A stretch of 64,000 bases of DNA, from NCBI GenBank assembly GCA_015350385.1, contig WNKI01000001.1, forward strand, positions 12,211,329 to 12,275,328, written 5' to 3'. Origin of the DNA: Aculops lycopersici. Its lineage: Eukaryota > Arthropoda > Arachnida > Trombidiformes > Eriophyidae. Below the pieces are notes generated by a model. The model was not told where the DNA came from. It did no database searches and saw only the letters and a program-made list of their open reading frames with translations. Below are positions 43,317-52,919 of the stretch, one piece after another; within the stretch, counting starts at the first letter, position 1, and the number at the start of each line of letters is the position of its first letter. Position numbers and translations under genes: made by a program.

Positions 43317-44639
43317 ATGGATCCAAAGCACCACCTCATCGCTTGTATCTTGGCACTTTCATCGTTAGTTTCCGGTCAAGTACACACTAATCACCAATAT
43401 GAGGGAAACGATCTCCAACAAGCAAGCAACACCAACGATCAAAAATGGAGCGTTCAATTTCCGCCAGTTTCGCGAATTGGTTTGGAATCTAGCAATTCAG
43501 CTTCTAATCGCAAGACTTCCACAATTAGCGCAGACCCAAACAATTTAAGTACAAATTTTATCTCGCAAGATTCGCTTTTTGACGATCAGCGCGAGTTTCC
43601 GATGGCCGCGAGCCCAGCACCAGCAAAATCACTAGCAAGTATCAACTTGACAGACAATCAGCCTTGGTCTCTTATGACCACTGTTGGAGATAATCAAAAT
43701 CTACTACCGAACACAATTCATGTTTATAAGCCAAATACGAAATCAACTGAAACCGTTCCAATCGGCGCATTCAGGATCAGAGATCGAGTAGAGCTACCTG
43801 TTGATCTGGGCGGAAGCGGCCAACTCTCGCTCAACAATCATCTGATGCAAAGTTATTTAGCCTTCAAACAGGGACAACTGCAACGATCATTCATCCCTCC
43901 TGCTCTAGGCTCAAGTTTACAGCCAAAAATTTTATCACAGGCAAAACCATTTAGCTTAGACCTAAAAAGCCATTCAATAAAATCACCAACGACAATTCAG
44001 CCTTCGAAGATTATAAACAAAATCAGACCCAAAAGCTCGAAGACAAAATCACTCGGGGAAATCTATGAGGTGAATGATTTTGACAGGAGTGATAATCCGT
44101 TTTGGAGAGATACTATTGATGCCCAACTATACGATCCGAGGACAATTCAGGATAGGAGATCAAAGGATATGGAGGAGGACTCTCAGCAATTGGACAATTT
44201 ACTCAACCCGAGTTGGCCAGGCGTAGGCCAATACGGTGCAGACAATATGATGACAGGGAGTAAACTCCATCACGTTTCTTACCAAATGCACCCGGGTTAC
44301 TATGCACCCGCCTATTCACAAATGATGAGCCACAAGCGGTTCGGGGTGGAGAAGTCTCTCACAGTTCCCATTCTTGTTGGTATCGGGGCTGCTCTTATAA
44401 GCTTCCTGATAATATCAAATCTTTTCCTCACCATTCCACTCTTTGCCATGACTCTTCTCCAGCTCCTAGACGGCGGTATGATGGTCATGCCTAACAACAA
44501 CAATCAGAACTCCATTCCAAGTAGCAGCAATAACAATAGTCCATTCAATCAGCTTCCGAGCGGAAAGAGACGAAAGAGAGAAGTTCAAGTCACAGAGCCG
44601 GAAATAAGATTGCAGAAGGCAATCGAATTCTATCAATGA
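43317..44639 (+). CDS. Secreted or membrane protein, function unknown
   Basis: A 440-residue frame from an ATG. It has a signal peptide (MDPKHHLIACILALSSLVSG) and a long polar, Ser/Asn/Gln-rich region with no cysteines in recognisable pattern. Then comes a strong hydrophobic segment around 353-388 (LTVPILVGIGAALISFLIIS and following residues), long enough for one or two membrane passes. After it lie an Asn-rich stretch, a polybasic GKRRKRE site and a short charged tail. Topology would be type I, or a helical hairpin. I do not recognise a family; the large weakly conserved ectodomain suggests fast evolution. AATAAA at 44918-44923 could be its polyadenylation signal. Confidence 0.72.
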   Translation: MDPKHHLIACILALSSLVSGQVHTNHQYEGNDLQQASNTNDQKWSVQFPPVSRIGLESSNSASNRKTSTISADPNNLSTNFISQDSLFDDQREFPMAASPAPAKSLASINLTDNQPWSLMTTVGDNQNLLPNTIHVYKPNTKSTETVPIGAFRIRDRVELPVDLGGSGQLSLNNHLMQSYLAFKQGQLQRSFIPPALGSSLQPKILSQAKPFSLDLKSHSIKSPTTIQPSKIINKIRPKSSKTKSLGEIYEVNDFDRSDNPFWRDTIDAQLYDPRTIQDRRSKDMEEDSQQLDNLLNPSWPGVGQYGADNMMTGSKLHHVSYQMHPGYYAPAYSQMMSHKRFGVEKSLTVPILVGIGAALISFLIISNLFLTIPLFAMTLLQLLDGGMMVMPNNNNQNSIPSSSNNNSPFNQLPSGKRRKREVQVTEPEIRLQKAIEFYQ

Positions 44640-44917
44640 ATCAACCATCAATATCAAGAAGACCCTTGGACCTTGAAATAGATGGAGAGAGATGCGCTTG
44701 GGATGTTTTGTTGGATTGTGCTTAACTTAAAATTTGTAGGTTTGTAGCCTTTTCTTTGTTTATTCTTTATTCTTTTAACTTTATAACTCAGATACTACCG
44801 ACTGAACCACTTGAGTCAAATCTTTAGTTTCTTTGATTGCGTTTATGTCTCGGCTGGCAAATAGTGTGCTACTAAAATGCACTGGTCTTCGATGATCCCT
44901 CCAGAATCATCCCGAAA

Positions 44918-44923
44918 AATAAA
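44918..44923 (+). terminator. Candidate polyadenylation signal of the 43.3-kb gene
   Basis: AATAAA about 280 bases past the stop codon and just before the end of the convergent Ski gene. Confidence 0.4.
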
Positions 44924-44932
44924 TTTCATTAT

Positions 44933-47900
44933 TCAATCATCAGTTGGTTGAAATAGCGAGTTGGACTCCCGAACGATACAGAGAGTATTGTCGACGATTT
45001 CCTGTACAAAACTCGAGTTCAAACCCTTGCCCATGAGGAAGCGAGATAGATTGTTGCTTAGATGGAGCTCACGATTGCGTGCAAGTCGACTCTGGTTTTG
45101 TTGTTGTTGCAGCATTTGATTCAGGTGGTTGGGGTGTTGGTAGTTCTTGAAGTTGGAGCTAACATTTGAGGTCTTGTTTGATTTCAAATTCAGATAGTGG
45201 TGACTAGGAGATAGTAAGTCGTCGGGGGGCAAAATGCCAAGACCATTCACAGTAGGCCCTTCATTCTTAGTAAAAGGTCGGGTGGTTGATAGACCAGGAG
45301 ATCTAAATGGTGTTGCACTGGAACCTAAGTGATGGTAGTGGCTCCCAGCGCCTCCCGTTCTGAATTGCCTTTCACTTAGCGAGCTAAGTAACTCTAGCGG
45401 GGTCATGTTCTGAGCCTCGAGCGAGTCCAAGTGATCACCGTAACTCCTTGTATAGTCAAGAGACCATCGGGAGGGGATTGAGATTTCTGTCGTTCTCGGC
45501 AGCCTGAATGATGCGTATGTATTTTGGTCTTGATGGAGTTTGTTTAGATTGTTGTGCAATGAGGAGGGCGCAATCGCTTTTATGGACCTTGGATGGTGTA
45601 ATGTTGGCGAGTGTGGTAAAGAGTTGGCCGCCGTATACAGAGAGGAGTAGCCACCATCGACGATCGAATGTAACCGACCAATTTGTTGTTGGTTGTGGTG
45701 GTGGCATAGTCCATAGCTAGCCAGAGATGGGGTTAGGGCTAGTGTTGTCGAGGTTGAGGTTGAGGCACTTGACGTCTTCTCGGGAGGATCGAACATGTGA
45801 CTTATAAAGTGACTTTGCTTTTGGTCAGTTGCTGTCACCATGAGCTGATGGTGATGTGCTTCTGCATATGGTCTAGACGCGGCCGTTGCGTTGATTGCTG
45901 AATTGTAATCTTGACATGTATTTGTCCGCAGAGCATTGGAATGTCGATACTGTTGATCATTGATGTAGTTATCGACATCCAATCCACAATTAGCCTTTTC
46001 AATTATGTCATCAGTTGCGGCTCCCTTCGAATCTGATGTATCCTCAACTGACAAAAGCAACTTGAACTGGACCAGTAGTTCATCGTCGTCAAGGTTGTTC
46101 ATCGGTTGCTTCTTAGAAAGCCGAATGTAGTGACGCCAATTATAAGAATTGAATCCCCAATGAAGCACGTGATTCTCCTTATTGCCATGAGTGTGGCCAA
46201 CAAATCGCCTGGGCGCCAACATGATATGACAAACTGTGCATTCAATGCATTCCGAGTCAGATTGTCTAGCTAACGAGGGGTAGAATAAACCAGTATTTTT
46301 ACCTGAACAACGGTGATACACGTGAATCATGAGCGTGGATGTGACCGCTTTGGCCAGATCCAATATGATGCCTTGGGCCTCGGCTTCAAATAGATGAGCT
46401 TCTCTGGGACTACCATTAAGTTCCTGATTTGTTTGATCATTTGTTACTTTCACTGATTTCTTCATCATCGTCGATTCGCATTGGTATGTTGAAGACGCAG
46501 GTGAGTTCTCGGTGTCTAGCGCTTCTGAAGTCGCGCTCTTAATCCCGCTCGACGTCTTAGTTGTATCCAATTCTTTTTGAGAGGGTAAAGGTGTCTCAAA
46601 TGATGACGATGATGGAGTGTGGGGGTTCAGCTCGTTGGACATACCAACAATATCACTAATATTAATCTTGTAGCTTGTGTCCCTCGAGCTATGAGCTTGA
46701 TTGGTTGCAATAGCTTGTCTTGTTCCCGTGTTTGTAGCATCGTGAGCTTTAATTGATTGATGTTGCTTCGCTTCCAACTTGACAACATCTACTTCGGAGT
46801 CATCCTGATTATCTGATAAACTGCCGGCAATCTTCCGGCTTTCTGTGTTCTGGACCTTATCTTTCCCAGTCTTAGCATTGATAACTAATTTTCGGCTAGG
46901 ATTTTTATCATCACAATGATTGGCCTCATACCCGTTTGCCTCTCGTGGCTTGTTTGTCTCAACCTCAGTTCTTGATACTTCTTCGTTTTTATCATTCTGA
47001 TCCTTAATTTTATCGTGCTTTACGTTGATATTTAAATCCTGATCATTATCGTCTTGTTTAAGCTGAAGACTAGCCTCTGATGCATGCAATGCGATGGGGT
47101 TATCTATTGCTGAAGCAGATCCACCGTTGGATTTTATCTTAGTGCACGCCGATGATGATCCTGGTTTCGAACATAAATCCACAATATCGCTCCATTTTGT
47201 TTTCGAGAATCGATCAAACAAACTCAGGCAAATCCTGTCCGCATCAGATCGCTTGATGAGAGCACAGTTGGTTGCGCCGGCTGGCAAGACGCTAGCCTTG
47301 ATAAAGCCGTCGATTTGTTTCGGAGTTGCGTCCGTGAAATTGGTCATGCTTTCCTCGAACTGATTCACTACTCGCTCTATGGGAAACTCCTGCTTCAAAT
47401 ATCGCAAAAGTTGAGCCAAGCAAAGGTAAGGTTCGCCCCCGAGCGAGTAAGAGGCGATGCGAAACCCTTCGATTGTTACAAAAGTGGGCAAGTCGGAGAT
47501 GGATTTAACTAGGTGCTTGCTGTCGATGGCCGACTGAAGCATTTGTCTCTGAATCTGCTCGTATTGTGCGTCATCTAGTCGGAATGACCTCTTATTAGTA
47601 CCACTTAAGGGGGACGAGTGAGGACCCTTCGCGTCAAGCTCCTCAGATTCATGGTGTCTCTTCTGGCGGCTAACCAAGTTGGTTGCCTCAACTGTGTTTG
47701 TTTCGTATCCCAACTTGTGCTGTGACATGCTGGAACTGTTTGCTAACAGCTCAGGCTTGTGGTGATTTTGATTATCGGCTCTTGTAATGTTGTTATGGTT
47801 GCTGGGGGAGATGAGGCTACGCGCGCGTTCCACTTGTTCCGTTGCCAGCTTAATATCTCTGGCTTCTTGATAACTGATGTCTATTGGGTATGTGGCCGGA

Positions 47901-47947
47901 GCTCGTCTGCGAAACTCGAACTCTCTAACGGCCTCTGAATCGGACAT
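44933..47947 (-). CDS. Ski/Sno-family transcriptional corepressor
   Basis: Single-exon frame of 1004 residues from an ATG. Residues about 155-246 form the Dachshund-homology domain of Ski/Sno (TFVTIEGFRIASYSLGGEPY, LCLAQLLRYL, CALIKRSDADRICLSLF). Residues about 538-615 form the SAND-like SMAD4-binding zinc domain (HRCSGKNTGLFYPSL, CIECTVCHIMLAPRRFVGHT, HWGFNSYNWRHYIRLS), with Cys567/570/573 and His585 as candidate ligands. The two domains are about 290 residues apart, against roughly 30 in human SKI, and the spacer is Asp/Lys/Ser-rich. The C-terminal third is His/Ser-rich. Family members restrain TGF-beta/activin signalling by binding SMADs and recruiting NCoR. Orthology within Ski, SnoN and Drosophila Snoo cannot be resolved by eye. 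Confidence 0.93.
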   Translation of the reverse strand: MSDSEAVREFEFRRRAPATYPIDISYQEARDIKLATEQVERARSLISPSNHNNITRADNQNHHKPELLANSSSMSQHKLGYETNTVEATNLVSRQKRHHESEELDAKGPHSSPLSGTNKRSFRLDDAQYEQIQRQMLQSAIDSKHLVKSISDLPTFVTIEGFRIASYSLGGEPYLCLAQLLRYLKQEFPIERVVNQFEESMTNFTDATPKQIDGFIKASVLPAGATNCALIKRSDADRICLSLFDRFSKTKWSDIVDLCSKPGSSSACTKIKSNGGSASAIDNPIALHASEASLQLKQDDNDQDLNINVKHDKIKDQNDKNEEVSRTEVETNKPREANGYEANHCDDKNPSRKLVINAKTGKDKVQNTESRKIAGSLSDNQDDSEVDVVKLEAKQHQSIKAHDATNTGTRQAIATNQAHSSRDTSYKINISDIVGMSNELNPHTPSSSSFETPLPSQKELDTTKTSSGIKSATSEALDTENSPASSTYQCESTMMKKSVKVTNDQTNQELNGSPREAHLFEAEAQGIILDLAKAVTSTLMIHVYHRCSGKNTGLFYPSLARQSDSECIECTVCHIMLAPRRFVGHTHGNKENHVLHWGFNSYNWRHYIRLSKKQPMNNLDDDELLVQFKLLLSVEDTSDSKGAATDDIIEKANCGLDVDNYINDQQYRHSNALRTNTCQDYNSAINATAASRPYAEAHHHQLMVTATDQKQSHFISHMFDPPEKTSSASTSTSTTLALTPSLASYGLCHHHNQQQIGRLHSIVDGGYSSLYTAANSLPHSPTLHHPRSIKAIAPSSLHNNLNKLHQDQNTYASFRLPRTTEISIPSRWSLDYTRSYGDHLDSLEAQNMTPLELLSSLSERQFRTGGAGSHYHHLGSSATPFRSPGLSTTRPFTKNEGPTVNGLGILPPDDLLSPSHHYLNLKSNKTSNVSSNFKNYQHPNHLNQMLQQQQNQSRLARNRELHLSNNLSRFLMGKGLNSSFVQEIVDNTLCIVRESNSLFQPTDD

Positions 47948-49397
47948 TGCTTCTAAAAATATATCCAGTGATTGCTGCTTCCTTGCCTCCGTCTTCTAAC
48001 CTCGATTGTTTCTATCTTCCTCTTGCTCTCTCGAGCTTCCATCGCGCTGCTGCAATTCAATGAACAGCTCTCGCTCTTATGAACCTCTGGGGCCGTCGAG
48101 CTGCTAGCTGATTGGAAATGTAATAGTCGATTAACTTATGATATTGGCAGCCAGCCAGTGGGAAGAATCATTGTATTATTCGTAATGGTGGTTACACTCT
48201 TCAGCAATAATATTCGAGCGCGATAACATTATCAATATGTGTTGCGCAGAGAGAAAAAGCAGGCGGCAGCCAGCCAGCCAGCCAGCCAGTGAGCAAAGCA
48301 ATAGCAGCGACGAGCAGGCAAGCAACCGATGGCTTACAGGGCAGACGGCCGATAGACAAGGAAGGCAAAACAGCGACAGACAGACGCGAGCGATAAAAAG
48401 AATCGGAATTTTGTAGCCGGTGCTCACTCATTGGCTGGCTGGCTCATCGTTTGCTCGCACACAAACTTGCCGCGCAGCAAACATTTTTAAAACGCTTGCT
48501 GCCGCTTCCATTGGTATGTGGCGTGTCCCGAGATTCAAGTCGAGTTTGGGTCTCTCTCTCTCTCTCTCAGTGCAGTTTTTCCTTTTATTCCTCATGTAAG
48601 ACGATGAACAAAATGAGAAAATAGATAAACATTCCCATTTAGATCCACATTGAAGCCCCTGATACAATTCAATTGACTAGCAAAGCATGTTCACATGTAA
48701 GTTTCCATGTAGTCACTTGACTGCGTGTTAGCGTTCATCTTTGCTCGCACTATGGAGGTTTACTGCGGAGCAAGTCGAGCTAACTGGCAAGCTAATTTGG
48801 AATTAAGGCTCGCCAACAAGACCGCACTCGAATGTTGTTGTTTTTGCTGCCGCTATTGGCGGTTCGGGACTTGTTGTCGTCAGCCAATTGAATACAACGC
48901 TCTGCGCGGCGACTCTTTCATTAGCTCGCCAGCAAGATAGACGCAACCACCGAAAAGCTCCTCGATGGCTCGAATGGTTGGAGTAGCTCGCCAAGTTTGA
49001 GGCAGAGAAAGCCAGGGTGGATGCAGTAAAGTCTTAAATGAGACTGTCCAATAGGGATGGTTGTCGTTGGTCGTTTGGTCTTGTAGTTTGGTCTTGGCGT
49101 TGCGCTCGTGGGGTAAAAATCGCTATCGACCGTTCCTGCTGGCTAACACTCAGCAGACTTTTTGTCTCTTGTCTCGTCTCGGCATTTTCATCAACCGCTA
49201 CAAAATTTTGGGCCAAGTTGTATGCAGTATTAAGCCACCAACAACGCCGCAAATAGCTCATCTACATGTACATGTAGTTGGACTCGCAGGAACTCGCTCT
49301 GTGGTCTCGTTTAGTAAACTGCAGGATTGGCAGCACGCCACAGCTGACATGTGTGTTCGACGAACCAAAACAAACAATCCAGATTTTGAGATGCCGA
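47948..49397. promoter_or_regulatory. Upstream region of the Ski gene up to the Tc1 element
   Basis: About 1.45 kb with no supported gene. It includes a (CAGC)n repeat at 48267-48289 and a CT-rich run near 48551-48568. Position makes it the Ski promoter side. Overlapping frames on both strands around 49034-49492 have no protein features. Confidence 0.4.
48267..48289. repeat. (CAGC)n tetranucleotide repeat
   Basis: Nearly six CAGC units about 320 bases upstream of the Ski start codon. Confidence 0.9.
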
Positions 49398-49399
49398 TA

Positions 49400-49427
49400 C
49401 AGTGGCTCACAATACTGGCCCAAATAG
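49400..49427 (+). repeat. Left terminal inverted repeat tip of the Tc1 element
   Basis: Starts CAGTGGCTCACAATACTGGC next to TA; pairs with 51029-51056 in inverted orientation. Confidence 0.8.
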
Positions 49428-49616
49428 AGGTTGCGTCAAATAAAGTTCGTAGTAACTCGAGAATGAAAACACGAATGAATCTGATATTTTGAACTCGCAC
49501 GCTCACATCTCTCGACCGCTCAATTCGAACTCGACTTTTTCTCTCGCTGGGGCCTAATTGATTTTAGCTTGAATTTTATTGATATGGGCCATTGGGCCAG
49601 TTTTTTTGCTTCCTCT

Positions 49617-50663
49617 TCAAATGCCTGTTGGTCTTCCTTTTTGCTTAATACACTCCGCTATTCGTCTTGGCATGCTCTCAATAAGGTTTTGGCATGTTTC
49701 TACTGATATGTTCGCCCATTCTTCCTGGATATTTGTCCATAATTCTTGAACACTCCTTGGTCTTGGTCGTTTGGCGAGGCGCCGCTTGATGATGGCCCAC
49801 AAGTTCTCGATTGGGTTGAGGTCTGGCGATTGAGAGGGCCAATCTAATAGGTGGATCTTCTTATCTGCGAACCAAGTTTTTAATAATTTTGATTTGTGCT
49901 TTGGGTCGTTGTTTTGCTGAAATATGATGTCTTCCGCTTGCGGCATGCCAGGTAATATTCCACATGCTTGGATTGTTGGTATGAGACCAGCTTGCAATAT
50001 GTCTCGGTACATGAATCTGTCCATGAGTCCGTGGATCTGTGTAAGTTTGCCGGCACCAAGCCAGCTGAACATCCCGTGCACCATTACACTTCCGCCGCCA
50101 AACTTCATTGTCTCAGCAAAGCGCTTGCTTTGGTCTTCGTTGTCTAGCGGGACCCAGACATAGCGCTTGCCGTCGCTCGAGACTCGATTGAATTTGCTTT
50201 CATCTGACCAGATTACTCGCTTCCAGTCTTCGACAGTCCACTGGGCATGTGCATGGCACCAGCGGAGTCTAGCTCGGCGATTCTTGATGCTGACAAGCGG
50301 CTTCTTGATAACTTTTTTGGCGCCCCAGCCAATACTTCTGAGTCCACGGCGGACTGTTTGCGCGCTGAACTGGACTTTATTCTCATTAGCTTGATTCCAG
50401 TTGGTAATAAACTTCTTGGTTGCTTCGGCGGCGCTATCTGCTTGATTTGCATTGAGTGAGTGGGCAATATTGCGCTTGGTTAGCTCGCTGAGCTTAGCTG
50501 GTCGGCCGCCGACGGATCTTTCGACGTTGACATCTCGCTCCTTAAGGATGCGATTGACGGTCGACTTGCCGATGCCTAGTCGGGCAGCTAAAGCCCTCGA
50601 CGTGAGGCCCTCTTGCGTGAGCTTAACGACGTCGTTGGCGAGTTGCTTGGTAGTTTTTTTCAT
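49617..50663 (-). CDS. Tc1-family transposase with altered second catalytic Asp
   Basis: Complete 348-residue frame from an ATG. The N-terminal paired-like helix-turn-helix (LTSRALAARLGIGKSTVNRI) recognises the inverted repeats, followed by a GRPAKLSE hook. The DDE domain has the first Asp in VIWSDESKFN (Asp154) and the Glu in SPDLNPIENLW (Glu286). The second Asp, normally the first D of QQDNDPKH, is Asn251 in FQQNNDPKHKS, encoded AAC at bases 49913-49911. Spacing from that position to Glu286 is 34 residues, the Tc1 DD34E pattern. The frame has no stops or shifts, so loss of activity, if real, rests on this substitution, which is one transition from GAC. Confidence 0.92.
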   Translation of the reverse strand: MKKTTKQLANDVVKLTQEGLTSRALAARLGIGKSTVNRILKERDVNVERSVGGRPAKLSELTKRNIAHSLNANQADSAAEATKKFITNWNQANENKVQFSAQTVRRGLRSIGWGAKKVIKKPLVSIKNRRARLRWCHAHAQWTVEDWKRVIWSDESKFNRVSSDGKRYVWVPLDNEDQSKRFAETMKFGGGSVMVHGMFSWLGAGKLTQIHGLMDRFMYRDILQAGLIPTIQACGILPGMPQAEDIIFQQNNDPKHKSKLLKTWFADKKIHLLDWPSQSPDLNPIENLWAIIKRRLAKRPRPRSVQELWTNIQEEWANISVETCQNLIESMPRRIAECIKQKGRPTGI

Positions 50664-51028
50664 TGTTAAATAGCGGTCTTGACGCGAGTGATGAATAGAA
50701 TTTTGCGGAAGAACAAGTGGAAATGAAGTGAAATCGAGGGTTGGAAACGAAAACCATGACCCCGAAGGGTCAGAAAAGAGCGAAAGTTCAATGTAAAAAT
50801 CACCTGTCGTCTAGACATTATCATTTTTAATCTTATTAATTAGTGGCGACAAAACTGGCCCGGATATGAGACGAGGGTTAAGAGGCGCGCGAGCCTAAGA
50901 AGCGCAGGTGCAAGCGAGAAAAGCGACCGCAGACGGCGCCAAACAGATTCGCGGTGCCAGCGAGAGAAAAATAAATGAAGTTCAGCGACGCATTCGCAAA
51001 ATATTACGATACAAAGTCAGAGATCTAG

Positions 51029-51056
51029 TTTATTGGGCCGGAATTGTAAGCAACTG
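51029..51056 (-). repeat. Right terminal inverted repeat tip of the Tc1 element
   Basis: Reads CAGTTGCTTACAATTCCGGC on the minus strand, ending next to TA at 51057; pairs with 49400-49427. Confidence 0.78.
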
Positions 51057-51134
51057 TATATCAGCATTCTATTAGATCTATTCACCCGAACAATCAATTT
51101 GAATCTCCGATACTTTATACAGCGCAATCAAAAG

Positions 51135-52076
51135 ATGAAGCAAACTACAGAACAACAAGCGAGCGATGACATTCCTACATATTACACAAAGTCTTTGGTC
51201 AGTGCGGAGCATGGAAGCGTGGCCATCGCGACCCTCAAAACTCTAATGCGAGTTTTAGAGGAGGACAAGTCGACTACAGTAGTTGAATTGCGCCAAAATG
51301 TAAGAGGAGCAATCGAAGAGCTAAAGAGAATAGAATCTTGTGTCCAAGTAGAATCAGTATCAGAGATTTTCCTTCGTTTCATCACCCTCTACGTTTCCAG
51401 GTACGATTCTTTTGAAGCCCTGAAGCGAGCTCTCTCGGCTCGAAGTGAACTCTTCCTCCGCGATGGAGTTGTAGCCGCCAAAGAGAGAGTTGCAAATTTA
51501 GCCAGTAAATTTATTGCAAAAAGAACCAGAATCCTAGTACATTCCCGATCAATGGCAGTGTTGGCCTGTTTGAGAAACGCGCGACTTAAGGATAAGGATA
51601 TCTTCGTGTACGTAACGGAATCGCGACCCGACTCGTCGGGCAGGCAAATGTGTGAGCTCCTGACAAAAGAGGGAATCCACAATCAGCTCATCATGGATCC
51701 GTCGATCGGCATCTATTTGGAGCGAGTTGACATGGTTATGGTTGGAGCGGAGGGAGTCTGCGCCTCGGGGGGAATCCTCAATAAGGTTGGCACCTACCCA
51801 TTGGCCATATGCGCACGGGCTATCAACAAACCTTTCTATGTGGTTGCCGAGAGCTACAAGTTTATAAGAATGTTTCCTCTGAGCCAAAATGATGTACCTG
51901 CAGGTACAAAACAGGACCAACTGAACCTACAGAAACATCGAGAGGCCAGCTCTTTGGGTTTGCCGAATGACAAACTCGACTATACGCCACCCGCCTTCAT
52001 CACTCTCCTCCTCACCGACTTGGGCCCACTAACCACGGCGGCCATCAGCGACGAGCTCATGAAAATATACCTTTAA
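51135..52076 (+). CDS. EIF2B1: Translation initiation factor eIF2B subunit alpha
   Basis: The ATG at 51135 gives 313 residues, close to the human 305. An earlier in-frame ATG at 51033 would run through the transposon end and is not preferred. The frame matches eIF2B-alpha throughout: SVAIATLKTLMRVL, EIFLRFITLYVSR, ILVHSRSMAVLACL, VYVTESRPDSSGRQM, DMVMVGAEGVCASGGI, NKVGTYPLAICARAINKPFY, VVAESYKFIRMFPLSQNDVP and the C-terminal ITLLLTDLGPLTTAAISDEL. It is a regulatory subunit of the decameric GDP-GTP exchange factor for eIF2 and part of the sensor for phosphorylated eIF2. The upstream region is occupied by the Tc1 element, whose end lies 78 bases before the start codon. AATAAA at 52223-52228 is a plausible polyadenylation signal. 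Confidence 0.95.
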   Translation: MKQTTEQQASDDIPTYYTKSLVSAEHGSVAIATLKTLMRVLEEDKSTTVVELRQNVRGAIEELKRIESCVQVESVSEIFLRFITLYVSRYDSFEALKRALSARSELFLRDGVVAAKERVANLASKFIAKRTRILVHSRSMAVLACLRNARLKDKDIFVYVTESRPDSSGRQMCELLTKEGIHNQLIMDPSIGIYLERVDMVMVGAEGVCASGGILNKVGTYPLAICARAINKPFYVVAESYKFIRMFPLSQNDVPAGTKQDQLNLQKHREASSLGLPNDKLDYTPPAFITLLLTDLGPLTTAAISDELMKIYL

Positions 52077-52919
52077 TTGGAAAATGGGTTAGGTTTATTT
52101 GTCTATCTTTCACTGATGCCAATCAGAGCTTTGCCTTCCTTTAGTTGTGATACCCACGCTCAAGCCTTACTATGAGATTTTAGATTAAAGAAGGGAAGCT
52201 CAGGCAAGGCGAGGCGGAAAAGAATAAATTATTGTTGTCTTAGCCACAGGGGCAGTGAATGTTGAAATAAATTACCGCAGCTACTCAATATTTATCTTTA
52301 TTATTGACTGCTCGAATCGATTGATCAATGTATGGAGGACAGAGCACTAATTGGACGTGAGAGTAAAGCTTGTTGGTATGTTTGGTTACGTTTCGTTTTG
52401 GTTTCCGATACGATCTCATTTGATTGGCAGTAAGCGAAGCAGATGTTTGTTGTTTCGCATACCGCTTGGCGCGAGTCACTGTGATAGAGGCGATGTATCC
52501 AAATTGATCTTGGCATCTTGAAGTATCACTATCTCAACCACTGGACCGCTCACTCGACCGCCTCTCGCTTGCCCCTAAGGCCGGGCGCCGATTTCCCGAC
52601 CGACAAGCGAGAGTCTTGGTGGGTCGAGGTTAATGTTTGCGAAGCGCGCGAGTTGGTTGCAACCACGAGATCGGCTGCAACTTGCCCTCACGCTTCTTTA
52701 CCTTAGCCCCCGCAGGCTATAATATTGACTATCTGTCCCGTCGTCTTCTATGCAAAGGGAGAATAAGTGGCTTCGATTCACTTGGACTGTTGGATGGTCA
52801 GCAATCCTAAATGGGTGATGCCAAATCTCTCACTAGAATAGGAGAAACGAGACGCGGGTTTTGCTCGAGGCTGCATTTGAACGGGCGACGGCCCTACGAC
52901 TGGGACCGCGCCCGTATTG
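52077..52919. other. Convergent 3' region of eIF2B-alpha and alpha-catulin
   Basis: About 840 bases. AATAAA at 52223-52228, with another AATAAA near 52266, fits the end of eIF2B-alpha. The remainder is probably the 3' UTR of alpha-catulin. No additional gene seen. Confidence 0.5.

Larger units (their letters stand above)
49400..51056 (-). mobile_element. Tc1-type DNA transposon
   Basis: A 1657-base element with Tc1 ends beginning CAGT and flanked by TA on both sides (49398-49399 and 51057-51058), the expected target duplication. The left end CAGTGGCTCACAATACTGGC and the right end read inward CAGTTGCTTACAATTCCGGC are similar. The likeness is not confined to the tips: TTTTTCTCTCGCTGG occurs at 49536-49550 and inverted at 50957-50971. 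GGGCCAGTTTT starts at offset about 195 from each end (49594; inverted 50861). This indicates diverged terminal inverted repeats of roughly 200 bases, as in the IR/DR group. One transposase gene lies between them. Confidence 0.88.

Noticed and set aside
51033..51134. N-terminal extension of eIF2B-alpha from an upstream ATG
   Set aside because: It would be encoded by the end of the Tc1 element and matches no eIF2B-alpha N-terminus; the ATG at 51135 gives the expected length.
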